DNA of 45,524 nucleotides from a virus. The notes beneath the pieces were generated by a model. The model was not told where the DNA came from, did not search any database, and was given only the letters and a program-made list of their open reading frames with translations. Below, piece after piece: positions 25,372 to 34,195 of the stretch (its first letter is position 1; every line of letters begins with the position of its first letter). The translations under genes and the position numbers were made by a program. The DNA lies in the IMG/VR virus record IMGVR_UViG_3300030099_005623, positions 1 to 45,524 of that record, one strand, 5' to 3'.

Positions 25372-28300
25372 ATGGTCACCGCAATAGAAAGAATACAAGA
25401 AGAACAAATAAGTGATGCTGCATCTTTAGGAAATTTAAGGTTAGACTCAAAAGGTTTAGGAGAGTTTGATGTAGCAAAAGTAAATCCTGTCAATCCAGAA
25501 TTTAATATAGCACAAATAAATAAGGAGAAAGAGCCAATTATTAATGACCAAAATATAAAATTTTATTTACCTAAGGATGAAGAGCTACGACAAAAAATAT
25601 TAGACGCAAGAGAAGATATACGAACCATTTTAAATGAAATGACCAAAGAAGAATTTTCTGATGCAGAAAAAAGTCAATATATAGATTTTTATTTACAACA
25701 AAATAATTTAACAAGAGATCAAGTAGCAGGAAAATATCCAAAACCAGAAACAGATTTTATTATGGCTTTATCTCAAGGAGCTAACAATCGACTATTAAAT
25801 TTATTAGATCAAGTAGTAGATTTAAATTATATGATATCCCCTGCGGGTTCCTTAGAATCGGTAGTAGAAAAATTCAATCCAGATGTAGATTTTGTCCCAA
25901 GCAGTCAAAAGCAAAAAGATAAACTTTATGAAATTTTTGAGTTTTTAAATTTTATAGATCCAACTTTTACCTCTGATACATTTGAAGAAAGAGTTGCTGA
26001 AAATATGGGAAAGTTCATCATAGACACCATACCTATTAGTGGTGCCTTAACAAAAGTAAATGCGGCTAATAAAATTCAAATTAAAGATCCTGAAACATTA
26101 AAAGGTGTTTTTTCAAGAGCTAAAAATAATTTATCAATGATGTATAATCAAATTATTGACATTTACGATAATGCTAAAAAAACAGGCAATTTAGGAAAAG
26201 TTGTAGCTGATGATATTTTAGCTGTTATGGGTTTTTCCGCAGGTACGGACTATGGCCAAAAATTAGCAGATGAAGGGTTTAAAGGGGGTATACTAGGCAC
26301 TCCTTTAGGTTTACTTACAGAAACTTTTGCACCTTTTGTTGGAGCAGGGACATTTATAGCAGGTAAAACATATTTATATGATGCACCAATAGCTATGTAT
26401 AATTCTGCAAAAAATTTTATTAGAAATTATAGAAAATTTAATAAGGATCAAATAGATCAATTTGCAAAAGAAAAATCTGATGAATATTTATTAAATAATC
26501 CTGAAGATATAGACGGAGCTGCTAGGGTCTATGCTAATGCACTAGATAATCCTGAAGGTCAAAACATTGCCGCAAATTTAGTAAAATTTTATAAATTAAG
26601 ACATGATAATAAAAAAAATGCAGAGATTTCACAAAGTATCAAACAACAAATTAATAAAGATGAAATTAAAAATAGAGAAGATGCATTAGAATTAGAGGAT
26701 AGACTTAATAAGTTTGTAGTGCAGGTCGTAGAGAAAGGTGATGATGGTCAAGATGTTATTGTACAAAAAATTGTAAATTTAAGAGAGGGAGAGGGACCTG
26801 CTTTAGATTTTACACTAGCACAAGGTACGAAGAGTGTGCCCTTAATAGAGTCACAAAAGAAAATAGAAACTGATGTGATGAATTCAGGTTTTACTTTAAA
26901 CTTAGTAGGTCAAAATCAAAAAGGTAGAGTAGGCGATGTTATTAAAGAAAAATCTTTATCTAATTATAAAATAGTAAATGATGCAGTGCAAAGAGAGTTT
27001 CCTGATAAACAATTTGTTTATACAACGGTGCAAAATGAAGATGGCACACAACAAATTGTAGCGGTAGAACAAAAAGTAGGAAACTTTTATTCTTACTTTA
27101 ATACAAATAATAGAGCAGGTGGTGTAGTAGATCAGCAAATGGATGATCAATTAGCTGCACAAACCGATATTTTAACACCCGGATCCACTATAAAAGCAAC
27201 AACACCAACTGATGTGGTAGAGGGTGGAGCTGCCATAAGATCTACCTATGAGGCACAAAAACAAGCTCAACAGAATTTATATAATAGTAAATTATTAGAA
27301 TTAGTAGATGATTCTTTTGGAGGTAATAAATTAGATGTGTCTGATTTTAAAGACACTGTTATAACTAAAATAAAACCTGAGGATTTTGATAGACCTGAAG
27401 ATATACCACAAGCATTTTATCAGATAAGAGATTTAGGTAATGATTTTTTACCGATAATTAATAAGTACACACGAAGATTAGAGGCTGCATATAATAAATA
27501 TTTAAACAGTCCTACGGAAGGAGAATATAAAATATACTTAGAGGAAGTCCAAAAAATAGAAAAAGGTTTGAAAAATGAATTAGATGGTATGAATTCAAAG
27601 CTACAAAAAGCGTTTGAGTCTGGTGATAAACCTATTGCTCCTGTTTATGAAATGGGAGATATATCTTTTTCATATCCAAAAAATATAAAGTTTGATGACA
27701 AAGGTAAGGTAATCGGTGGCATAAATGAACCAGGCAAATTTTATATGGGTAGAGATTTACAGGCGGGAGATACGATAGGTATAGGTGTCCCTGCTGAACA
27801 AGTGAGTGTATCAATATCGGATCCTACAATGGAGATAGGAATTAAATCATTAATAAATTTAAAACAATCAGTGCAAAGAGATCTTAATGTTGCATTAAGA
27901 AACCCTAGTGAAAATTCAGAATTAATTATTAGACAAAAAACTATATTAGATGAAATTGATAAAGTTATAACTGACAACTTAGGTGGTATAAAAGCGTATG
28001 ATGATTGGCTTACAGAGAAAAATTTAAATTATACTAATATTTATGAAAAAGGACAAATTTTAAAAATTACCACTCAGGATGGTACAGGACAATATGTTAT
28101 TCCAGATGAGGCTGTTGGTAAAGCTTTTTTAACAAATCCAAAATCTATAGATGAATTTTTTGGCACTTTAGGTGATGATCCTGGTGCTGTTTTAGGATTA
28201 GAAGCGGCCTTTTATGATGATTTATTTAAAAAGGTTTTAAATAGTGATGGATTAATTGATATTACTAAGTTAAAAAATTACCGCAAAAATAATTCTGAAA

Positions 28301-29421
28301 TTATTGCAGCATTAGATGAGTACATTCCAATTTCTGAATCTTTAGATAGTCAAATTAAATTAGGCGTGACAGCGGCAAACAGACTTAAAATTATAAACGA
28401 TAGAAAAAAATTTGCTGACTTTATTGAACTAGATAATTTTTTAAAAGACGGTGGATTTGGCACAAAATTAACATTTAAAAACCCTGATGACATGATTAAA
28501 CAGGCTTTAAAAGACCCTGAAATTATGACAGATATCGTAAAAACACTAAGTAATATCAAAGGTGAAAACCAAGATGTATTATTAGCTGCTTTCAAAAATA
28601 AAGTTTTTGAAAAGTTTATTAAATCTAATGTAAAGCCAGAGCAATTAGCAGGGGCAAAAGCGCAAGTGCCACAAGATGATGCGATGACATCATTTTTAAC
28701 TAAAAATGAAGAGTCTATAAAAGCTTTTTACAATGCACTAGATGATCCTAATGGTTATCAAAGATTGTTAGACATTACAGAGGCTTACTATAGATTAAAT
28801 CTAACAGGCTATCCCAAAAAAAATCCTGATTTATTACCTAATACAGTAGAACAAGTTTTTGGTACAGGCATACCACAAATTTTATCTCGTGTTTTTGCGG
28901 TGCAGTCCGGTAGAACCTCCTCTAGATTTGTTTCTGCAGAATTAGCTATGAGATTTATGCAAAAACTCAGCACCTCTGCTAGAGAAAAAGTTATTGCTGC
29001 TGCATTGTATGATAAAAATAATGCTGATGCTTTATTAAAAATGTTAAATGGTGAGAAAATGACATTAAAAGAATTAAATAATTTAAAAGGCGCGTTTGGT
29101 AAAGCTTTAGGGTTTATGGGAACCACAGTCGAAGATGAGATTGGTGAGATTGATAAACCAAAAATACCTTTTGGCTTTGATGCCTTTGATGCGGAAGGTA
29201 ACCCTGTAAAATCAGACGCTAGAATAAAAAGAGAAGAAGCTAACCCTAAAATACCTCAAACCACTACCCCTTTGAATATAGCTAGTCCTTCATCAGCTAG
29301 TACACTCTCTAATATTAATATGGCAAGGATGACTCAAAACACTATTCCTAATACTTTAGCCAGAGGTCAAGCTATCTTTGGTCAAGATGATCCTATCTTT
29401 GGCGGAATTGCTGCAGTTTAA
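25372..29421 (+). CDS. Giant internal virion / ejection protein
   Basis: A 1349-residue protein, the largest in the window, rich in Lys, Asp, Asn and Leu helices. It has a hydrophobic region near residues 305-345 (GGILGTPLGLLTETFAPFVGA is the core, quoted in part as LGLLTETFAPFVG), and a low-complexity Ser/Thr/Ile tail. I see no lysozyme or transglycosylase motif. Size and the last place in the run match T7 gp16-like proteins that form the trans-envelope conduit. Its stop interlocks with the stop of the convergent helicase gene. Confidence 0.65.
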   Translation: MVTAIERIQEEQISDAASLGNLRLDSKGLGEFDVAKVNPVNPEFNIAQINKEKEPIINDQNIKFYLPKDEELRQKILDAREDIRTILNEMTKEEFSDAEKSQYIDFYLQQNNLTRDQVAGKYPKPETDFIMALSQGANNRLLNLLDQVVDLNYMISPAGSLESVVEKFNPDVDFVPSSQKQKDKLYEIFEFLNFIDPTFTSDTFEERVAENMGKFIIDTIPISGALTKVNAANKIQIKDPETLKGVFSRAKNNLSMMYNQIIDIYDNAKKTGNLGKVVADDILAVMGFSAGTDYGQKLADEGFKGGILGTPLGLLTETFAPFVGAGTFIAGKTYLYDAPIAMYNSAKNFIRNYRKFNKDQIDQFAKEKSDEYLLNNPEDIDGAARVYANALDNPEGQNIAANLVKFYKLRHDNKKNAEISQSIKQQINKDEIKNREDALELEDRLNKFVVQVVEKGDDGQDVIVQKIVNLREGEGPALDFTLAQGTKSVPLIESQKKIETDVMNSGFTLNLVGQNQKGRVGDVIKEKSLSNYKIVNDAVQREFPDKQFVYTTVQNEDGTQQIVAVEQKVGNFYSYFNTNNRAGGVVDQQMDDQLAAQTDILTPGSTIKATTPTDVVEGGAAIRSTYEAQKQAQQNLYNSKLLELVDDSFGGNKLDVSDFKDTVITKIKPEDFDRPEDIPQAFYQIRDLGNDFLPIINKYTRRLEAAYNKYLNSPTEGEYKIYLEEVQKIEKGLKNELDGMNSKLQKAFESGDKPIAPVYEMGDISFSYPKNIKFDDKGKVIGGINEPGKFYMGRDLQAGDTIGIGVPAEQVSVSISDPTMEIGIKSLINLKQSVQRDLNVALRNPSENSELIIRQKTILDEIDKVITDNLGGIKAYDDWLTEKNLNYTNIYEKGQILKITTQDGTGQYVIPDEAVGKAFLTNPKSIDEFFGTLGDDPGAVLGLEAAFYDDLFKKVLNSDGLIDITKLKNYRKNNSEIIAALDEYIPISESLDSQIKLGVTAANRLKIINDRKKFADFIELDNFLKDGGFGTKLTFKNPDDMIKQALKDPEIMTDIVKTLSNIKGENQDVLLAAFKNKVFEKFIKSNVKPEQLAGAKAQVPQDDAMTSFLTKNEESIKAFYNALDDPNGYQRLLDITEAYYRLNLTGYPKKNPDLLPNTVEQVFGTGIPQILSRVFAVQSGRTSSRFVSAELAMRFMQKLSTSAREKVIAAALYDKNNADALLKMLNGEKMTLKELNNLKGAFGKALGFMGTTVEDEIGEIDKPKIPFGFDAFDAEGNPVKSDARIKREEANPKIPQTTTPLNIASPSSASTLSNINMARMTQNTIPNTLARGQAIFGQDDPIFGGIAAV

Positions 29422-30875
29422 ACTATCCAACTTTTTAATTCTTCACCCAATACTTCACTAGATATATTTATTTTTTTTCTTAATGATTTTATAATTTTTT
29501 CATCTACAGTTTTAGGCGTTAATAAATCTATGTATGTCACTTTTTTTGTTTGACCTATACGATGTACTCTTTCTTCTGATTGTATTCTAATTTCTAAATC
29601 ATACGAATTACTAAAATAAACAACTGTATGAGATATGGTTAAGGTTAATCCATATCCTGCTGTTCTAGGATTGGCTATGATATATCGTAACTCGCTACTT
29701 GGATCTTGGAACTCAGTGACAATGTCTTGTCTATCTTGGTCTTTTGTATCACCAAAGAAAGCTTTTATACTTTTATATCCATATTTTTCTCTAATTGTTT
29801 TTAAAATTTTTTTTATATCGAATCTATAATTAGCCCAAATAACTACCTTTTGATCCCCTGCTTCTTGTAAAACATCTAGTAATGTTTGATACCTATTGTT
29901 TTCTATAGATATGGCCTCACCTTGTGCGTTTAAAATAAAACCACAAACTATTTGATGTAGTTTTGTAATCTGTGATAAGACTGTGGTGACATTGATTATA
30001 TCATTATCAATTATTGCCATCGCTTCACGCTTCATGTCAATGTAAGCTTTTTCCTGTTCTTTTGTTAACTCTACAATCCTGGGTGTATAAACTTTGTCTG
30101 GTAAATCTAAACAGTCTTTTTTTAAAACTCTTGACGAAAAATTTTCTAATTTTTTATTTAGTTCATCTAAATTTTTATAATCTACTACTTCTTGAAAACT
30201 ATGTGATGATGTAGTTCTTTGTACTAAAATTGCATACCTAGATCTAAATGCAAAATAACTTTCAAAACCTAATAAACTAGGATCTAAAAAATAGCATTGT
30301 GTAAATAAATCTAATGGAGATTTAGTGACGGGCAGTCCTGATAATATTCTTCTTTGTTTAGTAAACTTTCTTAATGTTAAAATATTCTTTGTTTGTAGAG
30401 CTTGTGGATTTTTTATTACAGTAGATTCATCTATGGCAAAATAACAATTGTTATAATCTAAAACTTTTTTGGTAAAGTCCAACCCTTTCCTGGTTCTAAA
30501 TGCTTCTACATTTATTACAAAAAATTTTAACTTATTATTTTTTTCAAAAAGTTTTTTTTGTTCTTTTTTATTTTTTGCTGTAGGGGCTGATGACCAAGTC
30601 ACAATTTGTTTTTCTATATAATCGGGTACATGTTTAAGTAATTCTAGTTGTGACCAATTTCGATATACACCTTTAGGAGCTACAACGATTGCACAATTAA
30701 TTTTATTATTTAAATAAGATATGCATATATCATCAATACACACTTTTGATTTACCCGTGCCCATTTCCATAAAAAAGGCATAACTATCTGTCAAAATAGC
30801 CTTATTTATGGCGTTTTTTTGGTGGTCATAGGGTTGAGTTTTGTATTCATACTCTTTTCCACTTGATAATTTCAT
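29418..30875 (-). CDS. SNF2-type DNA helicase/translocase
   Basis: A 485-residue superfamily 2 ATPase with Walker A EMGTGKSK near 37-44, motif II IDEST (in place of DEAH), LSGLPVTKSPLDLFTQ as motif III, NPRTAGYGLTLT as motif V and QSEERVHRIGQTKKV as motif VI, the last being typical SNF2. It acts on double-stranded DNA in replication or recombination. It is on the opposite strand to all neighbours, its start is 37 bases from the replication module, and its end abuts the 1349-residue gene. Confidence 0.88.
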   Translation of the reverse strand: MKLSSGKEYEYKTQPYDHQKNAINKAILTDSYAFFMEMGTGKSKVCIDDICISYLNNKINCAIVVAPKGVYRNWSQLELLKHVPDYIEKQIVTWSSAPTAKNKKEQKKLFEKNNKLKFFVINVEAFRTRKGLDFTKKVLDYNNCYFAIDESTVIKNPQALQTKNILTLRKFTKQRRILSGLPVTKSPLDLFTQCYFLDPSLLGFESYFAFRSRYAILVQRTTSSHSFQEVVDYKNLDELNKKLENFSSRVLKKDCLDLPDKVYTPRIVELTKEQEKAYIDMKREAMAIIDNDIINVTTVLSQITKLHQIVCGFILNAQGEAISIENNRYQTLLDVLQEAGDQKVVIWANYRFDIKKILKTIREKYGYKSIKAFFGDTKDQDRQDIVTEFQDPSSELRYIIANPRTAGYGLTLTISHTVVYFSNSYDLEIRIQSEERVHRIGQTKKVTYIDLLTPKTVDEKIIKSLRKKINISSEVLGEELKSWIV

Positions 30876-30912
30876 TTTATCCCACTATATTGTAATTAAA
30901 GGAGATTTCAAT
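30876..30912. promoter_or_regulatory. Divergent promoter region
   Basis: These 37 bases separate the minus-strand helicase from the plus-strand replication genes. They contain TATATTGTAATTA and AAAGGAGA, the ribosome site for the start at 30913. Both operons must start from here or from within the other gene. No consensus -35/-10 pair is evident. Confidence 0.35.
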
Positions 30913-31470
30913 ATGGAAGATAATTTAATTCATCAATTAGAAAATGATTTACAAGATTTTGAGGCTGACAAATCTGATCTAGAAAGTCTATCTCGTGCTT
31001 GTAAAGATTTTATAAAATGGTCAGGTATAATACAAACTAAAGAAGCAGAACTTAAAGACATAAAAGATAAAGTAAGAAAAATGTCTGAAGAAATCATACC
31101 TGAAGCTATGCAACAAATGAATTTACAGCAGCTTAAATTAGATAATGGAGTTAAGATATCCATTGTTGATAATGTCTATGCACATATTTCAGAGGCAAAA
31201 AAACCAGAGGCTTACGATTGGTTTAGAGGTAATGGACTTGGGTCCATAATTAAAAGCGAAGTTGGTGTGCAGTTTGACAAAACACAAGACTCGGATGCAG
31301 TAGCTCTTAAAGAAAGATTAATTAGTGAAGGTTTACCTGTCACTCATAAAGAATCAATACATCCTAGCACTCTGAAAAGCACTATTAAAGAATTAGTACA
31401 AAAAGGTATCGATGTCCCAGACGATACTTTTAATATTTTCATTGGGAAAAAAACTAAAATACAAATATAG
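30913..31470 (+). CDS. Conserved phage replication-region protein (DUF7173-like)
   Basis: A 185-residue protein from ATG 30913, chosen over an upstream in-frame ATG because AAAGGAGA lies just before it. An N-terminal coiled coil (to about residue 70) leads into a compact domain: LQQLKLDNGVKISIVDNVYA, EAYDWFRGNGLGSIIKSEV and STLKSTIKELVQKGIDVP. This layout matches small phage proteins that travel with ssDNA-binding proteins. It probably belongs to replication, exact role unknown. Confidence 0.72.
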   Translation: MEDNLIHQLENDLQDFEADKSDLESLSRACKDFIKWSGIIQTKEAELKDIKDKVRKMSEEIIPEAMQQMNLQQLKLDNGVKISIVDNVYAHISEAKKPEAYDWFRGNGLGSIIKSEVGVQFDKTQDSDAVALKERLISEGLPVTHKESIHPSTLKSTIKELVQKGIDVPDDTFNIFIGKKTKIQI

Positions 31471-31478
31471 GAGGTAAT

Positions 31479-32282
31479 ATGGCAAAAGCTAAACCAAAGA
31501 AAAAAGCAGTAGCGACTGCAAATAAAAAAGATGTTGCAACAATAAATATTGGCAACTTTTTAGAAGAACACGCAGGTGACGGATCACAAAACGTAGGAAC
31601 GAATGATTTAGAAGTCCCTAGATTAAAATTGTTTCATGGTAATGCAGAAGATGCACCAGAGGATATTAGAAAAGCAGATATCTATAATAGCATCACAAAG
31701 CAGGTATGGGCTAAGGATGTGGGAGTAAGAGTTATACCTTGTGCTTATGTTAAACAATTTACACATTGGAAGGGTATAGAGGCAGGTGGCGGCTTTCTCG
31801 GATCGTATGATGCCACATCAGATATTCTTACTAAAACTAAAAAAGTAGAATCTAAAGATATGTTAGTTGAGGGTGGAGAGATGACAGATGAATACATTAG
31901 GACTGACGGAAACTTTTTTGTTCTTTATGAAGAGTCTGAAAATATTTGGAAACCTGCACAGCTATCTTTGTACTCTACTAATTTTAAAAAAGCTAAATTG
32001 TGGAATACGATGATTAAGTCACAAGTATTGCAAGGTAGTAAAGGACCATTTAATCCACCATCTTATGCATTTATTTATACTATTAAAGGTATGCTTAAGA
32101 AAAAAGATGCTATGGCATGGGGGTTATGGGAAATAACATTAGATCAGCAAGTGGCAGATGCAAAGACTTTGCAAGACGCAAAAATGTTTTCTCAATCAGT
32201 AACTAAAGGTGAAATTACTGTCAAACCTGAAGCAGAAGAGACACAAGAAACAACTGCAACAGATGACAGTGATATGATATAA
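31479..32282 (+). CDS. Putative ssDNA-binding protein
   Basis: A 267-residue protein. The N-terminus is Lys-rich, the core has LEVPRLKLFHGNAED and VGVRVIPCAYVKQFTHWKG strands like phage ssDNA-binding proteins, and the tail is acidic, ending in TATDDSDMI. Acidic C-termini of this type recruit polymerase and other partners in phage SSBs. It has a perfect AGGAGGT site. A recombination mediator is the main alternative. Confidence 0.6.
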   Translation: MAKAKPKKKAVATANKKDVATINIGNFLEEHAGDGSQNVGTNDLEVPRLKLFHGNAEDAPEDIRKADIYNSITKQVWAKDVGVRVIPCAYVKQFTHWKGIEAGGGFLGSYDATSDILTKTKKVESKDMLVEGGEMTDEYIRTDGNFFVLYEESENIWKPAQLSLYSTNFKKAKLWNTMIKSQVLQGSKGPFNPPSYAFIYTIKGMLKKKDAMAWGLWEITLDQQVADAKTLQDAKMFSQSVTKGEITVKPEAEETQETTATDDSDMI

Positions 32283-32289
32283 AAATTTT

Positions 32290-32333
32290 AGGGGGCGGGT
32301 TTTTCCTCTTTTCTCTCCTTTCTACCGCCCCCT
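32290..32333 (+). other. GC-rich hairpin with pyrimidine loop
   Basis: AGGGGGCGG (32290-32298) pairs perfectly with CCGCCCCCT (32325-32333), giving a 9-bp stem of very high stability in an AT-rich genome. The 26-base loop is almost all pyrimidine. No T-run follows, so it is not a simple terminator. It lies between the ssDNA-binding-like gene and the primase gene, just before the primase ATG at 32340, and no ordinary ribosome site is seen there. Confidence 0.6.
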
Positions 32334-32339
32334 GTTTCT

Positions 32340-33893
32340 ATGTTAGATAAGTTTAAAAGAATATTTGAAGGACAAAACCGTGCTCACGGTATTTTTATTT
32401 CATCAGGGGAGGTATCTGATAAAAATAAAATAAAAGGTAGCGGTAAGGTTATACAAGAATCAATAACAGATTCTTTATGGAAGAAACATTTAGACGGTGA
32501 GGGTGCATCTTTAGGTGTAATCCCTATTAATGATGATAGTCAATGTAAGTGGGGTTGTATTGATGTAGATACCTATCCCTTAGATCACAAAAAAATAGCA
32601 AAGGATATTAAAAACAAAAAGATACCATTAGTAGTATTTCGTAGTAAATCTGGTGGTGCACATTTATTTTTATTTGTAGAAAAGTTTATACCTGCAGTAG
32701 CGATGAGAAAAAAATTACAAGAGTTTGCATCTAACCTAGGTTATGCTTCTTGTGAGATATTTCCAAAACAAATAGAGATTAAAGTTGATCGGGGTGACAC
32801 AGGTAATTTTTTAAATCTGCCTTATTTTGCAGGGGAAAATTCTACTAGATATGCTTACGATAATGACGGACTGCCTTTGACACTTAAAGATTTTTTAGAT
32901 TACTATGATGAGGTAGTCGTTAAGGTTGAAGATTTTAAAAAATTAAAAGCAAAAATAAAACAAAAAGAAAATGAAGAAATATCGGATGGACCACCTTGTC
33001 TGCAAACCATGATGAGTTTAGGTATTCCAGAGGGTGGTCGTGATGAGGCTCTGTATCAATACACCGTCTACGCTAAAAGAAAATGGTCAGATGAGAATGA
33101 ATGGGCTTTGAAAGTAGATGAGTTTAATAGAGATTATATGCGCCCACCTTTAAGTTCAGCACAGGTTATGAAAACAATAAATCAGCATAAAAAGCAAGAT
33201 TATCAGTATAAATGTAAGGTCCCTCCTATGTGTAATCATTGTAATTCTACAGAGTGTAGTATTAGAAAATTTGGAATTGGTGAAGATTATGCTTCACAAC
33301 TATCTGATCTCCGTAAGTTTCAGTCTGATCAATCAATATGGTTTATGAATATTGATGGTAAACCCATAGAATTAAACACAGATGAATTATACTCACAAAG
33401 TTTATTTTTAAAAAGATGTATTGATGAGATAAACATTATACCTTTTCCAGAGCCTATGCCTCAAAAGAAGTGGATTAGACTGCTAAATGAGTTGTTATCG
33501 AAGGTCCAGGTAATAGAGATGCCACGAGAGATAACAAAGGCAGGTCGATTTGATTCTTTATTAAACGCTTTTTTAGATGAAACACCAACAGCAGATAATC
33601 GTGAGCAAATAAAATTAGGTAATGTTCTTTACGAAAAAGATGAAAAGACAGGGGTAATGAAAGCCTATTTTAAAATGGAGTTTTTAATTAATTTTTTAGA
33701 AGAGAAGAAAAAGTTTAAAGGTATGACTACAACAGAGATGGCTGCACATATAAGATTAAAAAGAAGAGGTGGAGATCATCGTTTATCTATTAACAATAAA
33801 ACAGAGTTTGTGTGGACAGTGCCACATGAGAGGTCACACGAAACAAGCTTCTCGGTTCCAGATATGGATGACGGATCGGATGCCTTATTATGA
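32340..33893 (+). CDS. Archaeo-eukaryotic-type primase
   Basis: A 517-residue protein. Catalytic Asp75-x-Asp77 in CIDVDTY and the SKSGGAHLFLF motif (His108) mark the AEP primase core at about 1-190. A PriCT-like helical domain follows (GGRDEALYQYTVYAKRKW), then a cysteine cluster CKVPPMCNHCNSTEC near 293-310 that probably binds zinc. The rest of the C-terminus is of unknown fold. It would lay down primers for the family A polymerase. It starts after the hairpin at 32290 and overlaps the nuclease by four bases. Confidence 0.8.
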   Translation: MLDKFKRIFEGQNRAHGIFISSGEVSDKNKIKGSGKVIQESITDSLWKKHLDGEGASLGVIPINDDSQCKWGCIDVDTYPLDHKKIAKDIKNKKIPLVVFRSKSGGAHLFLFVEKFIPAVAMRKKLQEFASNLGYASCEIFPKQIEIKVDRGDTGNFLNLPYFAGENSTRYAYDNDGLPLTLKDFLDYYDEVVVKVEDFKKLKAKIKQKENEEISDGPPCLQTMMSLGIPEGGRDEALYQYTVYAKRKWSDENEWALKVDEFNRDYMRPPLSSAQVMKTINQHKKQDYQYKCKVPPMCNHCNSTECSIRKFGIGEDYASQLSDLRKFQSDQSIWFMNIDGKPIELNTDELYSQSLFLKRCIDEINIIPFPEPMPQKKWIRLLNELLSKVQVIEMPREITKAGRFDSLLNAFLDETPTADNREQIKLGNVLYEKDEKTGVMKAYFKMEFLINFLEEKKKFKGMTTTEMAAHIRLKRRGGDHRLSINNKTEFVWTVPHERSHETSFSVPDMDDGSDALL

Positions 33894-34195
33894 ACAGTAG
33901 TCCTGCACGAGCACTAAAAGGTAATGTCAGTCATCAAACAGCTATTTTATATTTGGCAGAGCATGGTTATATCGTATTCGATAATGTTTATAAAAACGGT
34001 CCCGTAGATTTAATTGCTATGAAAGATAAAGAAATAATTTTGTTTGATGTAAAATCTGTTCAGAAATATAGTGAAGATGTCAAGATTAATAAATTAAAAG
34101 GTAAAATGATTTATAGACCTAAATCTGATATACAAAAAGAATTAGGAGTCAAATTTATTTATGTCGATGAAAAAGGTGTGTGTAAAATAATATGA
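33890..34195 (+). CDS. PD-(D/E)xK nuclease, resolvase-like
   Basis: A 101-residue nuclease with GPVDLIA (Asp40) and IILFDVKSV (Asp53-x-Lys55), the PD-(D/E)xK catalytic core, after a helix with HQTAILYLAEHGY. Size and the DVKS motif resemble Holliday-junction resolvases and similar replication nucleases. It overlaps the primase (ATGA) and the UvrD-like helicase (ATGA), so it probably works with them. Confidence 0.72.
   Translation: MNSSPARALKGNVSHQTAILYLAEHGYIVFDNVYKNGPVDLIAMKDKEIILFDVKSVQKYSEDVKINKLKGKMIYRPKSDIQKELGVKFIYVDEKGVCKII

Noticed and set aside
30841-30912. Longer N-terminus for the gene at 30913
   Set aside because: The extra 24 codons overlap the divergent helicase start and the ribosome site AAAGGAGA lies just before ATG 30913.
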